Shown: one piece after another, positions 33,795 to 45,929 of the stretch
How the letters are laid out: each line of letters opens with the position of its first letter
How positions within the stretch are numbered: position 1 is the first letter of the stretch
DNA from: Membranipora membranacea
Lineage: Eukaryota; Bryozoa; Gymnolaemata; Cheilostomatida; Membraniporidae
Direction of reading: 5' to 3'
Assembly: GCA_914767715.1 (NCBI GenBank)
Contig: OU612065.1
Coordinates: 37,572,001-37,636,000 of the forward strand
DNA: 64,000 bases
Notes under the pieces: model-generated
Database searches by the model: none
Seen by the model: the letters and a program-made list of their open reading frames with translations, nothing else
What the model was told of the DNA's origin: nothing
Translations under genes and position numbers: made by a program

Positions 33795-35115
33795 ATCAGC
33801 TGTTTTGGCAAGCTGTCATAATCTTCCTATTTTGTGGTCTTACAATTGTTGAGCCATATAGACAAGCCTAGGTCGCAAAAACAAACTGAGGGTTTTTATA
33901 TTACTTATGCCCAAGACTGCATGCAACGCTCTCCTATTTTTGCAATATTTGGTGCTTCCCAATTGCCTAATAATAAACTCACTCCACAACAACTTCCCTG
34001 TGTTACATGTGATATGCATATTTTTTATCATCCCAACCACTCAAATTTCTTAATGCTTTTGTAATGTAATGACCTGTAATTAGGGTGGGAAAGGTATCAA
34101 CCTTGTAAACTTGTCATGCTACATTTAATCATGATTTATCCTGTTGTGCCTAATGACCATGTAAGTGTACTGTATTGAAAGTAATCATCCAAAGACTATG
34201 AAATTCTCTGAAATTGATAGCTTTTCAGGTAACTTTTTACTACAGGAACAAACTGCGTCCACTTATATGTGTGTTACAAAGTTTGGCTGATATTAGTGAA
34301 CCGATTTTCTTTCTACTATCAGCTACAAGCATGAGCTCTATATCTCTGCTCTCGATTATAGTAATCATCCTTTACTGTAGTAAGTTATTACGGGAATCTG
34401 CATATGCAACACAACATGTGTTATATAGTCTCTCAGTTATAATTGGAAGATTCATGGACATGCTACATAAACAAGTCAAATGTGGTTATCTTTTAAAATC
34501 TCCTCATCTTGTAAATGCAACTACCGTCACATGATCATCTGAATTACGTTTTGTTTTGGTACACAAGTGGAAGGATCTCAAGGGGAAGGTGCTGGACTCA
34601 ACCCTCTTGTCACATCTGGTGGTGGAAAGTATAGAAGGAACAGAGTTTCAGATGTTGAGGCACATGGTTACAATGTCACACTACTGTCTGAGAACCATAA
34701 TCAGGATGATGAATACAATAAAGGTTTGATTTTGACTCACCAAATAAGAGTTTTGGCAATAATTGTTTTCAGTTTTATTTTGTATGGGTGCAGGGAGGTA
34801 ACTTTTTATCCTGAATTGCTCCAAAAGATTGCAGCGCATTGGCATGACAGTTGGTTGGTCATAAGCTGCCTACACCAATTTGGTATACTATAATCTAAGT
34901 TATCCAAACGGATACAAATGTTCATTTTGTCTCTTCAAAATGCTCTTAGGTTTTGTCCTTTGTTGCATCAAAAACGTATAAAAAATCTATGGCATACCTC
35001 TTTTTAAGATGATATTTATGACCTAAGTAAATTTAAAGCCATACCTGTCAAATATTTCATTGAAGTTGATGATACTAGAGGCTTGTGTATCAAAATCCAA
35101 CCACAGCCAAATTTG
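33795..35115. other. Unique sequence after the mirror unit, no firm gene
   Basis: Block-specific sequence. 34567-34732 reads like a hydrophilic exon (GGGKYRRNRVSDVEAHGY) ending at AATAAAG/GTTTGA, and 34304-34390 could encode one hydrophobic helix, but neither has a convincing set of splice sites or a recognisable domain. Confidence 0.3.
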
Positions 35116-35276
35116 CCAAGAAAACGATGTTAGAAATCAACAGGAAGGCTTCTATTTTGTTGAAGATCTTGTGACTTGTTACAATACTTTTGCTGGGTAT
35201 TTCGCTTGTCCTCCTGAAACTCAATGGTGCTGTGGAGATACGGACAATGAATACTGTTGTACTTATTGGAAAGGGT
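35116..35276 (+). CDS. Possible exon with CC-CC cysteine pattern (Shisa/WBP1-like)
   Basis: Open segment ending at a good donor (GGAAAGG/GTGAGT). It encodes FVEDLVTCYNTFAGYFACPP, then QWCCGDTDNEYCCTYWK, giving the spacing C-x9-C-x6-CC-x7-CC. This resembles the extracellular cysteine cluster of Shisa, CYYR1 and WBP1/VOPP1-type single-pass membrane adaptors. Acceptor candidate is AATCAACAG near 35142. No signal peptide, transmembrane exon or partner exon could be tied to it, so it may be an orphan exon or a fragment. The family assignment is tentative. Confidence 0.3.
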
Positions 35277-35924
35277 GAGTTTATGATGGCTGTTACAGTA
35301 AAAAGTACATAGTCAATTCATTTTGGTTTATTCATTTATCTAAATAGAATTTGTCTATATCAATATATACCTTGTATGGTCTTCCGATATTCCATTTATA
35401 TATTCTGTTTTAAACTAAGGATTTAAAATTTTCTGTTTCACTGGCAATTATTTTTCATGATTTTTTTGTAGAGGTAAAAGGCGTTCAGTGTCTTACGGTC
35501 TGATATCAGCAGCTATCAGCAGCCTCACTGGCAATAATTATCTACTTGATAATACGTTTTGGAGTTTATGGCAGGAAATGAATCTAAAAAGTTAGGATTT
35601 GACAAACATTGTCCTGCTCTGCTCACAATTAAAATTTAGCAATTGATCTTACTTCAGACCCATTCGAAAGCATTTATAACAAACTATTATTAGCTCATTA
35701 TCAATTTCACATTAGTCCGAGGATGAAAAATGACACGGAACCTCTGAGATGAATTTGCATGTAAATGCAGTTTAGTGCGAAGTTTGTCTAAGAAGAAGTA
35801 GTATCAGAGTTAGTAATTAACTATTATTAACTCATTGTAAAACCCACAATGGTCCCAGGATGAAATGTGACACAGCTAACCCTGAGATGCATTTATATAT
35901 AAAGGCAGTTTAGTTTGAAACTTT

Positions 35925-36330
35925 TATGAGAATCATTATTATTAGAGTAAGAAATAAATGTTTCACTGACCCTGACTGCATATGATTAATGATATCAAAT
36001 TGCAGAAAGTAAATATGATTTTGGCAGCAGAGATTAGTGAGTTTGTGTAAAATACTTGTACTATCAATCACACAGGTGTCTGTTTATCTTAAGAACAGGA
36101 CAATCACTCTTCTAAAGCTATACCATGTTTTTACTATTTTATGGCTCATGATTCATGCTTGTAGCCTGATACCTGGTGATGAGTTCAGCTTGATAACTTC
36201 CTTTATGGGCAGTACCAGGCTGTATTATTTCACTCACTTGTGTAATTAATTGACTGGTGAAATTAAGTCATCAAAATCATTAATATTGGATGACAAGAGA
36301 ATTTTTGTTTTGTTCAAAGACTTGCAACAT
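35925..36330. repeat. Short direct repeat of 15675-16080
   Basis: Left end of the second tandem block, with the same conserved blocks as 15675-16080. Here it is not preceded by the P-type exons. Confidence 0.7.
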
Positions 36331-37900
36331 AAATAAGCTAAAAACCAAAGATAAAAAGATGGTTTTCCCTCTGGTGCTTAATGCCACAGGATCGAGAAAT
36401 TGCCCCTCATGGGTGCTTCAGAAGCTTCTTGTAAACATTATGCGGTTGAAAGTATGATATGAACCATAGTATCTGCACGACATCCTTCTAAAGAAATCCT
36501 CCTCAAAGACTATCATCCTGCCTTTGGTCAAAATAGCACAACGCCATGACATGACGCCATGCCGAAACCAATATTTTCAGAATCAGTGTTCGATTAGCTT
36601 TCCAACGATATATTAAATGTTGAAATCAGACTACAATGGTATCATAACCTTGAGTTGCTTATGAATTCCTGCTGCTATGATATTTCATATATGAATAAGG
36701 TAATTGAAGGAATTATACAAAAGCAAGCTGTGAAAATAATAATTAATAAATAATATTTTTGACTTGCACTAACTGTGGCAAGGCCTATAACTCCTATGAC
36801 CTGTACCCAGTATGTCACACTATTAAGGTTGCAAGAAGGCGAGATAGCAACCGAAAGCTTCTCCTTATGGCTAGGTAAAGTGGGCTTGTCTTACTAAATT
36901 AAAATACACATTTGATCCCTTAAATAATGGTCCTGATCTGCATACACCCTGCCAGAAAGGATAGCCTGCCAAAGGAAAATAACAACTTCCTCAAGAATCG
37001 TCAATCTCTTTTATTTTTAGGCTGGTTTTAGTGTTTGACATGAATCACAGTGATCTTGAACACTTTTGGATTTTGTGCACATATGGCAACAAAAATGTTC
37101 TCAATAAAGCCTCACAAAACATTTATAAATTGTGATCAATTAAAAAAAACTGTTTGAGGTGAAAATGAGCACCATTTCTAAGAATTCTTGGGAGAAGCAT
37201 TTTTAAGGAAATTTCGATATGATCTATCAAATCCAATCAGGATCTAATCAAGGACCCTAATCAACTGCCTGTCAATCACTCATGTTTTAAACTGAGATTC
37301 AGCGAACACAGCTAATTTTTCCATGGGTAAAACAACTATGGAGCTCTAACTGTCTTAAGACAAGAGAAATCATAGATTAATATGGATTAATAAAGTTTGA
37401 GCCTCAGTTCAACTTGTGATATATGAGGAATGGCTTGTTGAAACCCTTTGATTATTTTCCATAAGATTTTGGCTAATAGAACTCACCCCTGTAATTAATG
37501 ATATGGACAACACAGTTGAATAGAATTGATGGTTGACTCTCTTTTCATTACAGTGAATATTTTAGTAACACTTCAATGTCAATACATACATCATATATCA
37601 TTTTCATTTACATAATTTTCAAGAGTAGGCTGGGTATTATGTAACTTTGCAGTCAGAGTATGCTTCACTTGAGGTAAAGATTCACGATTCAGTACACCTT
37701 TGCGTGGTAGGCTTTGTTCAGGTTGAGAAGTGTGCTGACATGCGCAATATAACTGCGATTTTGTGAACTAGTTTGACACACTAAAAAAAAACAACCTGCC
37801 AAATTGACTGTGCTAACACAGGGTGGCTCCAGCAGCTTGTTAGTCTGCCAAAGCTGAAATTCTTCAATTCAGTTTTTTACGTAAATTTTCACAAGCAAAA
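36331..37900. other. No gene seen
   Basis: AT-rich; no supportable gene. Near 36590-36615 the phrase TTAGCTTTCCAACG recalls the end of the dispersed repeat at 5030-5042. Confidence 0.5.
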
Positions 37901-37916
37901 CGGTTGTGAAATAGTG

Positions 37917-37933
37917 TGACATTCTTGATGTCA
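37917..37933 (+). repeat. Recurrent palindromic motif, isolated copy
   Basis: TGACATTCTTGATGTCA followed by GTATTCTGGAAGCGTAGGCC and GGTGATTATTAGCTGACAG. The full-length flank is conserved although no A/B gene is adjacent. Confidence 0.7.
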
Positions 37934-38708
37934 GTATTCTGGAAGCGTAGGCCTAATGATGGTGATTATTAGCTGACAGAAATGAACTTCCCTTCCAAAC
38001 TGTCAATACTACTTATTTTTATCATAGGAGGCAGATTAATAGAATTATAATAGGCCAAACTTCTGTTTAGATTTTAGGTTGAGGTAGTCACCCTGGTCCT
38101 GTTCTCCTGTGATTGACAGCTCCATAGGCATAATTGAATCATTGAACAGGGTGGGGATGTGTTCTTTGTATGATAGGTTGTTGGTCTCCTACAGTGACAC
38201 AGCTTATAACATGTCTTCAACGATGAATTGCATCAAACACTAAAATAGTTTTAATTGGAGGCACAAAGCAGGATATGGTAAAAATTAGATCCAGGATCAA
38301 GCTTGATCCGATACACAATTATGTTTGCTGAGTTTGCAAATCTTGTCTGATCTTCCGGTAATCTGTTTGTTGACCAACTACTTGGCTAAAGCTCGCCAAT
38401 TCAGTATTCGAATGAGCATTTCTTTGGACAATTAATTTTTATGATATTCTAGTTAGAAGAATATAACTTTTATTCTTAAAATGTAAGATTATATTTTTAA
38501 TGTTCAGTGTGAGAAGCCAACCTATTTAGTGGTAGCGTATTTGGAAAACAGTTTGATTGGCATTGAAAGCAATGCATAGTCATTGAATTTGAAAAACTAT
38601 ATTTATAACAATGATTGATAAGCTCTGACAATTGATTTTGTTGTGTAGAATTGTGTTGTGTAGTGTTTGATTCTTTTCCAGATTACACAGGCTTGGTAAG
38701 ATACAGTA

Positions 38709-39913
38709 ATGCTGCACTCAGGGAGCTCTGTATGGATTGAAAACTTCAGGTTTCCCGAGGCAGCAATCCACAACATATGTGATCTGTTGAAGGGTGACAT
38801 GGCACCCAGTGATATGACCTCTAGAGACCCTATACCTCTAAAAAAAGGTAAATCATTCGCAAACCAACCCACATGTCAGCCACAGCTCTCATCAAAATCA
38901 TATGACTAAGCAAAATAGACAAAATGAGACAATATTGCAAACCTACACCTGTATTATTGTCAAAATATTTCACATGTTGAATTGGTGTTTTTCAGTAATT
39001 AAAACATATAACAAACTAGGATCATGATGGTGCATTTTCTATTTTATTTTTGTTATTTTAGGATATGCATAGGACTGTATTAACTGGCAAGCTGTAGTGA
39101 ATACCGAACTGGAGCTGCTGTATTTGGTGTCTCCCAAACATCTTTGCACCGTTATGTGTATGCCTTCATAACAGCATTAAGTAGGAAGAAAAAGACCTAC
39201 ATCAGATGGTACACAGATGAGGATGCTCGACTCTTCGCAGAGGATAACGAGATGCAGTAGAAATATCCTCAAGCTATAAGAGCTATTGACGGGAGTCACA
39301 TACCAATAAACCTATCCCTATATGGGAAAAGTGACTATCTTTGAAAATGTACTCCTCAGTTGTACTCCAGGCAGTTGTGGATTGCCACTACAAATTTAGG
39401 GATGTATATTCTAACACATCTGGGGCTGCACATAATGCCACTGAGTACCATATATCACCCCTCTCCACTCTGGTACATAACTCGATGCTAAAACATGACA
39501 GACTCATCAATGGAAAAACAATATCACTCCACATTCTTTGTGTTCCGATGTATCCCTCTATCTGACAGGATAATGAAAGGTCATATCAGCATGAATTTGC
39601 CTCCTAATGATGCCATCTTCAATGTATACCAAGCACACGTATGTGTGTTGAGATTGCCTTTGGGAAGCTGAAATAAAGATGGAGGATTCTTCATAAAAGA
39701 GTGGACCTTGACTGCCTCTCAGCGCCAAGAGTTATTAAAGCTTGCTGCATTCTCCATAACATGTGTGAAGAGCTCAGATTACCAATGCCACCTCCAGCTG
39801 CTATGGATGACATAAATGCTGCAAACTTTCCACAGCCACAAAGACAGGTAAATGGCCATATTGATGGTGATAATGCCAAAGCCATCAGAGACTATCAGAT
39901 ATTTTTTGGCTGA
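38709..39913 (+). pseudogene. PIF/Harbinger transposase, copy 2
   Basis: Exon 1 at 38709-38847, exon 2 from 39062. It keeps the AIDGSHIPI block, with the second-Asp block changed to AAHNATEY (Asp to Asn, a catalytic loss). It has an in-frame TAG at 39258-39260 (GATGCAGTAG) and the same frame changes seen in copy 1 near the SDYL and VEIAFG blocks. The C-terminal ACCILHNMCEELRLP block is better preserved than in copy 1. Confidence 0.85.
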
Positions 39914-41410
39914 GACTCAGTCATTGCGTTAATCTGTCCACCGCTAGATATACATATATACATATAATATATATACATCATTTAAAATTATACTTTTCAG
40001 ATCTCAAAACAAAACCAGTTTCTGTAAATTTTTGTTTGTTGTGAGATCAATTTAAATTATGTTACTAGTTTTAGATTATTTTTTTTTTCTGCGCGTCCAA
40101 CTAGTCAGCTCTCAGTCTTACTGTGCTACTTTTCAGATCTCAACAGAATAACCCGTCATTTTTTTTGTGTGGTTATACTACTATAATTATTATTTCATGT
40201 AGATAGTTACATTTATTAATAAAAACACACTCTAAAATACCATAATATAATGAGATGACGGTGTAAATTTTTAAACTTTACTGGGATTTCCTAGACCTGG
40301 AAAATTAACCCAGTTTCCCATGATGAGACAGAGTAATCTATGAGGTGATCAGCTGAGTGAGATAAACAAAACACAACCGTCGACCGGCTAATTTTTTACC
40401 AGTACTGGGGATGTCTAGACCTGGAAATATTAACGGGTTGCGTGATAAGAAGGAGTAACAAATTGTTTTATCCGTTTGTTACATGTTGATCAATTTATTT
40501 TTTCTTTTAAATGGGCAGTAGCATAATATAAACTCTTAGCGATCTGACAAAGTGGAGTAATGAGGTGCGTGTTATACAATAAGAACAAGGAGAGCAGAGT
40601 TGGTTGTTTAAAATTCAAGGCTCTGCAATCTATATAAAATACTAAGGCTATTACAAGATCTGAAAAAAGTAATACAAAATAATAAATTGAGATCTGAAAA
40701 GTAGTACCATAATATTTAGTAGGTGAAACTGGAGTAAGATAAGTTGAGACTGTTGTATGAAAAAATCCTCGACGACTATGAAAATATACTAAGACTGCGA
40801 TTGCTGAGTTGTTGAGACGTATCACAGTAATACAAGGTAACAAGAAAGTAACACAGTAATATTAAGTGAGTACAAAGGGAGAAAATAATTTGAGACTGAG
40901 AAATGGGACGTGTTGTATGAAAAAATACTCGACAACTATAGAAAAGTACTCAGACTGTGATTGTCGAGATATGTGTGATTTGTGTGCATCTGATAAAGCT
41001 TTATAATTTCCTTTGTTTACAATATGTGCATGTTTGGACATGTTAGCTTTTTACTGTATAGTGAATTACTGTGTATGCACATAGCTCTAGATGAGCGAGT
41101 TGGTTTTTAGTGTGCATTGTGCTAGCATTAATTTAGGCTTGCTCTGGTTTTTACTGAAGTTGCAGAAAAATACATAATATCTCTTGATTCATACACAGGT
41201 TGATTCTATTCTACAATATGGAAATGTATCACCTTAATACAAGGTATCAAGAAAGAAAAAAACAATATTTAATTGGATCCGTCAACAAACGAAAATTTAC
41301 AGAAACTGGTTTTGTTGAGATCTGAGGAGTATAATTTTGAATGATGGAAATATAATAATTTAATATAAATCATCGCCATCTGGGACAGTCCATCTTGCCC
41401 CAAACCCATC

Positions 41411-41888
41411 TCACTGACTTGTTGATGCGGGGTTTGATAGAGTGCTGGCTGGAGTTTGAGGCGCATGGGGACGTGTTTGCCTAGATGGTGTCATCGTGGC
41501 CTCACTCCCTCCGGTCTCATTTTCATCACGTGCTTGAGACAGTGCTGAAAATACATACAGGAGAGTTAGGTGAAATAGTTCTGATAAACCACAAAGGACG
41601 TTCTAGTGATTCAGTCCCCTTCTTATCTGTAAATTCAAGGTTAGTGGGCCTAGTGACAGCCTTTACTAATTGAAATCTAGTATGCACATTTGTCAACTGC
41701 TTTGATACTATCTATCTCACAAAAACAAATCAAGCCACTCCATAGATGGGAAGGAAAATCTGTGTCACTTTACTTAAAATATGCTCACCATCATTCTCCT
41801 TGTTTGCCAAGTCTTCATATACCGAGTTGGCACAGGCCCATGGTCTCCTTCATCTCATTAGAGTACACCCATGTACTTGCAGAACGTC
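41411..41888 (-). pseudogene. Harbinger Myb-like accessory gene, copy 2, deleted
   Basis: Matches 21592-22368 but with an 8-base deletion in the Myb exon (AGCGATGG missing near 41837) that shifts the frame. A deletion of about 294 bases also joins sequence equivalent to 21677 and 21970 at a TGGC microhomology (near 41498), removing the Ser run and most of the helix. Confidence 0.6.
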
Positions 41889-43238
41889 CTATAAAAAGAT
41901 ACACATTACCATCAAAAGTGATTCAACAACATATTAGGTTGTCGTAAAAAGAGGAACGCAGGGCTCTCAACCTGGAGGCTTGAGAAACCTGAGTTTTGGC
42001 GACACTGTGCCACAGATTCAAAAGCAAAGTGATAACGATTAAAATAGTTATTGATAATAATCTAATAATGTCACTTTATAGCAGCCAGCTGAATACTTAT
42101 CAATAACACCGCAGACTTTAAGTATTCCTGCATAACTGCAATGTGCAATGTTGATATAAATAAGGATTTGTGATAAAGATGATTTCAATCTCGACACTCT
42201 TACACCTATGCGACATTTTGAGGTCTTGAAAATGTGTAGTATTTTTTTGTGTTTTTCATCGGAATTCACTTTGGTCGAGAGGATAAATTGAAATCGTTTA
42301 TAGTCAAATCCATATATCCTTGTTAGAAGTTGACACGTCTTATGATAATAGCTGTGTCACTATGAAAATAAACCTGCCTCACACCCAGCATTAAAATGAT
42401 TATCTATTATAATTTTATTATTCAGCATTTTGTGATTAGCAGTGGCATTGACATTACGGAAGGAGAGCGATAATCTGCCACTTCATGATCACTGACCTAA
42501 GGTTTTACCATCCAGAATTCAAGGATGTCATAGTTTTACACAGATTCTTGACACAGCACACATACCAAGAAAGTATCAGTCGGACAGAAATATCTTTTGA
42601 TCATAATATGATCTCTGTAATTACTGCACAAAAGCCAAAATGGGCCTTTTGAATCGTGAAAAAAATACCGAGTTGACTTAAAGCACAGATTTCACTCACA
42701 GCAACATAGTTTGCAGGAATTCAAATTGATTATTAGATACTTTTGTTGCCCCCTCCCCAATTTTCACATGCACATGGATTGTCTCAATTAACTAGGCATC
42801 ACATAGATGTGGCAAAGAAATTTTGAAAAAGTTAACAAAATATTTCAACATATATCACATTTGCATTAATAATATATTTGACAAGGACACTGTCATGTTG
42901 GTACCAATTGATGAGCAGTGAATAGGCATGCTACCTTAAATATGCATGGTAATGTCAGCAGAACTTGAATAAGGTGTGGTACAAAAATAAGTTTTTAGTG
43001 ATACTGACTGAAAAACCTCAAAAATATCTTCAAATTCACTGATTTGGGCACTGTCTTCCATGTGATTCAGGAGAAAAATAGACGCAAAGCTGTCTGTTTG
43101 TGTTTTGCTGCTGCTGTTTTGTGTGAGGATGAGACCATGCCGACAAGCTTATCAGAACAATATATAGCGACCATTGATCATTAGAAACTCCTGAAATACC
43201 CTGCTACTCTTGATCATCAGGGTCATTGTGTAAGGCTG

Positions 43239-43255
43239 TGATATCCTTGATGTCA
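43239..43255 (+). repeat. Recurrent palindromic motif, A-proximal copy
   Basis: TGATATCCTTGATGTCA followed by GGTCTCAAGAAGCGTAGGCC, about 470 bases before the A5 TATA box. Confidence 0.65.
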
Positions 43256-43724
43256 GGTCTCAAGAAGCGTAGGCCTGTTTACAGTGATCATTTGCTGAAT
43301 CCAAATTATGTATTAATTAGGCATGATTTTGATTTGTTGTCAGGAATTGGAAAATATAACAACAAATTAAACACCTGGTAAACATTTACACACAGCTGAA
43401 TCAAAATCTCTGATACATTCCACCAACTAGCTCGCATTAGATACGTTGCAGACACCCCTGCCCATCCCTGCTCATGAATCGACACTTGAAGTTAGGCAGT
43501 TTTGGTTCTATGAGTGACAAAGCTCTTTTAAAAACTTTAAAATAACGATTCACTTCGGAAAAGGATATCGTAAAATAATTATTTGAAGTGGCGCTCATTG
43601 ATGACTATAGACTAGGAAGTCAGAATACAATTTTTTTCTGAAAATAAATTGTCACAATAGACACTGATTACAAGCTTCCTTCAACTCTTTGGTTACATCA
43701 GCAGAAATCGCTTGAATGTCGGCC

Positions 43725-43732
43725 TATAAAAG
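43725..43732 (+). promoter_or_regulatory. TATA box of A5
   Basis: TATAAAAG in the conserved context, 72 bases before the exon-1 donor at 43804/43805. Confidence 0.75.
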
Positions 43733-44060
43733 ATGTGATTTTGGGAGGATAAGTCACAGAACACTGTTCATCACTCAAGTAACACAGTCTCCACCTCAAC
43801 TCAGGTTAGCCATTAATGTAATATATAATTATGTCTGTTATTGACGACAACATATTATTCTCTCATCAGATTTTACACAACGCGGACAACAAGAATAGTT
43901 TTTACAGTTTTCTGACCCGCATTATAGTGTTCATAATTATTCTTTCTTGTTTTAATTTTTTCGGAATTTTGTAAAACCTCTCAACGAATGAGTCTTACCA
44001 AAAATAAAGTTAATATACAATAATAATCATTTTTTATATAGGATATATCCCACCATTACA

Positions 44061-44282
44061 ATGCTTGCACTGAGAGTACTCGTCCTTCTCGTTGTCGCTG
44101 TGGCTGTTGCACAGTGTGGAGGTAAAAGATCTAGCAGCGGTTCTAATGGAAACGGAAATGGTAACGGAAACTCAGGAGGCGGATCTAACGGTAATGGAAA
44201 CGGAAACAACAACTCTGGAGGAGGGTCCAACGGTAACGGCAATGGTAACAACAACGGTGGAAGTCGCGGATATGTTTCATAA
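44061..44282 (+). CDS. A5: small secreted Gly/Asn/Ser-rich peptide
   Basis: 73 residues, protein identical to A4 (Ser56 variant). Exon 1 about 43755-43804, intron to the acceptor TATATAG at 44041, coding exon from 44042, polyadenylation signal 44389-44394. The intron lacks the GTTCATTTGTACATAT block present in the other copies, so the in-frame ATG upstream in the intron is absent. This supports 44061 as the real start in all copies. The alternative downstream frame is broken here by a one-base change near 44338. Confidence 0.8.
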   Translation: MLALRVLVLLVVAVAVAQCGGKRSSSGSNGNGNGNGNSGGGSNGNGNGNNNSGGGSNGNGNGNNNGGSRGYVS

Positions 44283-44711
44283 TCGGAGAGGCCTGACCAT
44301 GACTGAAAATGCTGCACTTAAAATTATAAAACACATTTTCTTTTGATTGCCATGAATTTGACCAAACTGTATCCACTTGATCCTTATTAATAAAGCAAAA
44401 GCAATAACTAAATAACATATCGCTCATTCAATATAACGTACATACAGTACTAGTAGATTTTTACTCGCTAAATTTTACTCAGCCTATGATTGCGCACAGC
44501 TGCAACTCTTTATATGTCCTGTCTTTTCTGAAACCCACCCCAAAATCCAGAAATCAATAGCACTCAGAGTCGTCTGCACAACTAACTGATAATTCCAGAA
44601 TCGAAAGATATATGGATAGAAACACAGTGATCTTCGCACTTTTCCAAAATTGGTTTTTACATGTGAATATCTTGGCAACCAGTTATTCAATTTTGATTCT
44701 GTTTTTTTATT

Positions 44712-44740
44712 ACACATGCACGCACGCACGCACGCACGTA

Positions 44741-44828
<88 letters not shown>

Positions 44829-44832
44829 CACA
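44712..44832. repeat. (ACGC)n(AC)n microsatellite downstream of A5
   Basis: About 120 bases of CACG units with single interruptions, then a CA run. Arg/Thr/His-rich open frames across it are artefacts of the repeat. Confidence 0.97.
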
Positions 44833-45929
44833 AAATAATTTTAATACTGCTTGAACCTCAATGAGGTGTTGATTAAACAGGATTAATTAAAATAATCAGC
44901 TGTGATCGGAAATAGACATAATTTCTAAAGCGACTAGGATGAAAAAACCTTCAGCAATTTGTTTGATATGATCTATCTCACGGTACAATCAAGGGGGTTT
45001 TGATCGGATTATCCAAACCAGAGATAATCCACTGTTCATCCCTGCTGCCTGTATATTGATGATGAGAATAATTGGCAAAACAAATAGCTGAATTTTTTGA
45101 TGAAAATAACTATATAGCTGTTTCTCTCTTAGAAAAAGAGATAATCACAGATTAAAAAATGGGAGTAAATGAGGTCTCAGCTCAGTTTATGTTATATAAG
45201 GGACGTCGATGTAAACAAACAAACAAACAAAATACTTCCTATTGATGAACGATCTGAGCTGATCAAAATATGATATGAATGTATGGTAACAAAAATATAA
45301 AAAAAATTCTACTGCTTCACTATTATATCATTTATTAAAGAATGGCTTGTACTCTGGAGCGAAAGCAGTTCCTTCCCAGACTAGTTCCATGTTTTATATT
45401 TCAACACCTCTCTGATGGTAATTTTTAAACTGTTATGAGAGGGTCATCTAGTGCATGCATGTACAGCCTTTTTCCGGATTCGGCAAAATTTTGTTTGGCA
45501 GCATACCAATTGGTCGCAGTTTTTTTTGGCAAAAGGGTATGATATTAACTTGCTTTCAAAAGTGTGTAATGTAATTCTTTCACCCAGCAATCCATTTTCA
45601 ATTTTGTTAATTTATTTAATTTTTTTTCAAGACCATCTTCATATTACAACGGTTATACTTCTGCAGTTATCCTTTTCAAAGTGAAACAGCAATTTTTCCA
45701 AAAGTCTTCTGTGGACAAACTCTAAATTAGCAATTCACTTTTGCCAATATTTTGTAAATAAATAACCACAAGCTTCGCTCTTCTACCAATCAAATGGCAA
45801 GCTACCCAAGCAAAACAAAGCATGTCTAAGTTTAAGTCGAATTTGATTCTGTCATTCATAACGAAAAAAACATTGAAAATTGACACTCCTCAATCGGTCC
45901 AAAAGTAAGCTTCCGCTAAAATCAGGAAA

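Larger units (their letters stand above)
38480..42110 (+). mobile_element. PIF/Harbinger element, copy 2 (decayed)
   Basis: Direct duplicate of 18270-22600 with the same flanking order (type-A unit on + follows). It lacks the 373-base segment at 20912-21284 and about 294 bases of the accessory gene. Its defects are mostly different from those of copy 1, so both decayed after the block duplication. Confidence 0.75.
42110..45530 (+). repeat. Type-A unit, + copy in block 3
   Basis: Forms the left arm of a palindrome whose right arm is 52070-59450. The arms share sequence out to GCATACCAATTGGTCGCAG (about 45500-45518 and, inverted, 52083-52101). Contains A5. Confidence 0.8.

Noticed and set aside
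44484-44854. Open frames rich in Arg/Thr/His or Cys/Val/Arg
   Set aside because: Products of the ACGC microsatellite read in several frames.
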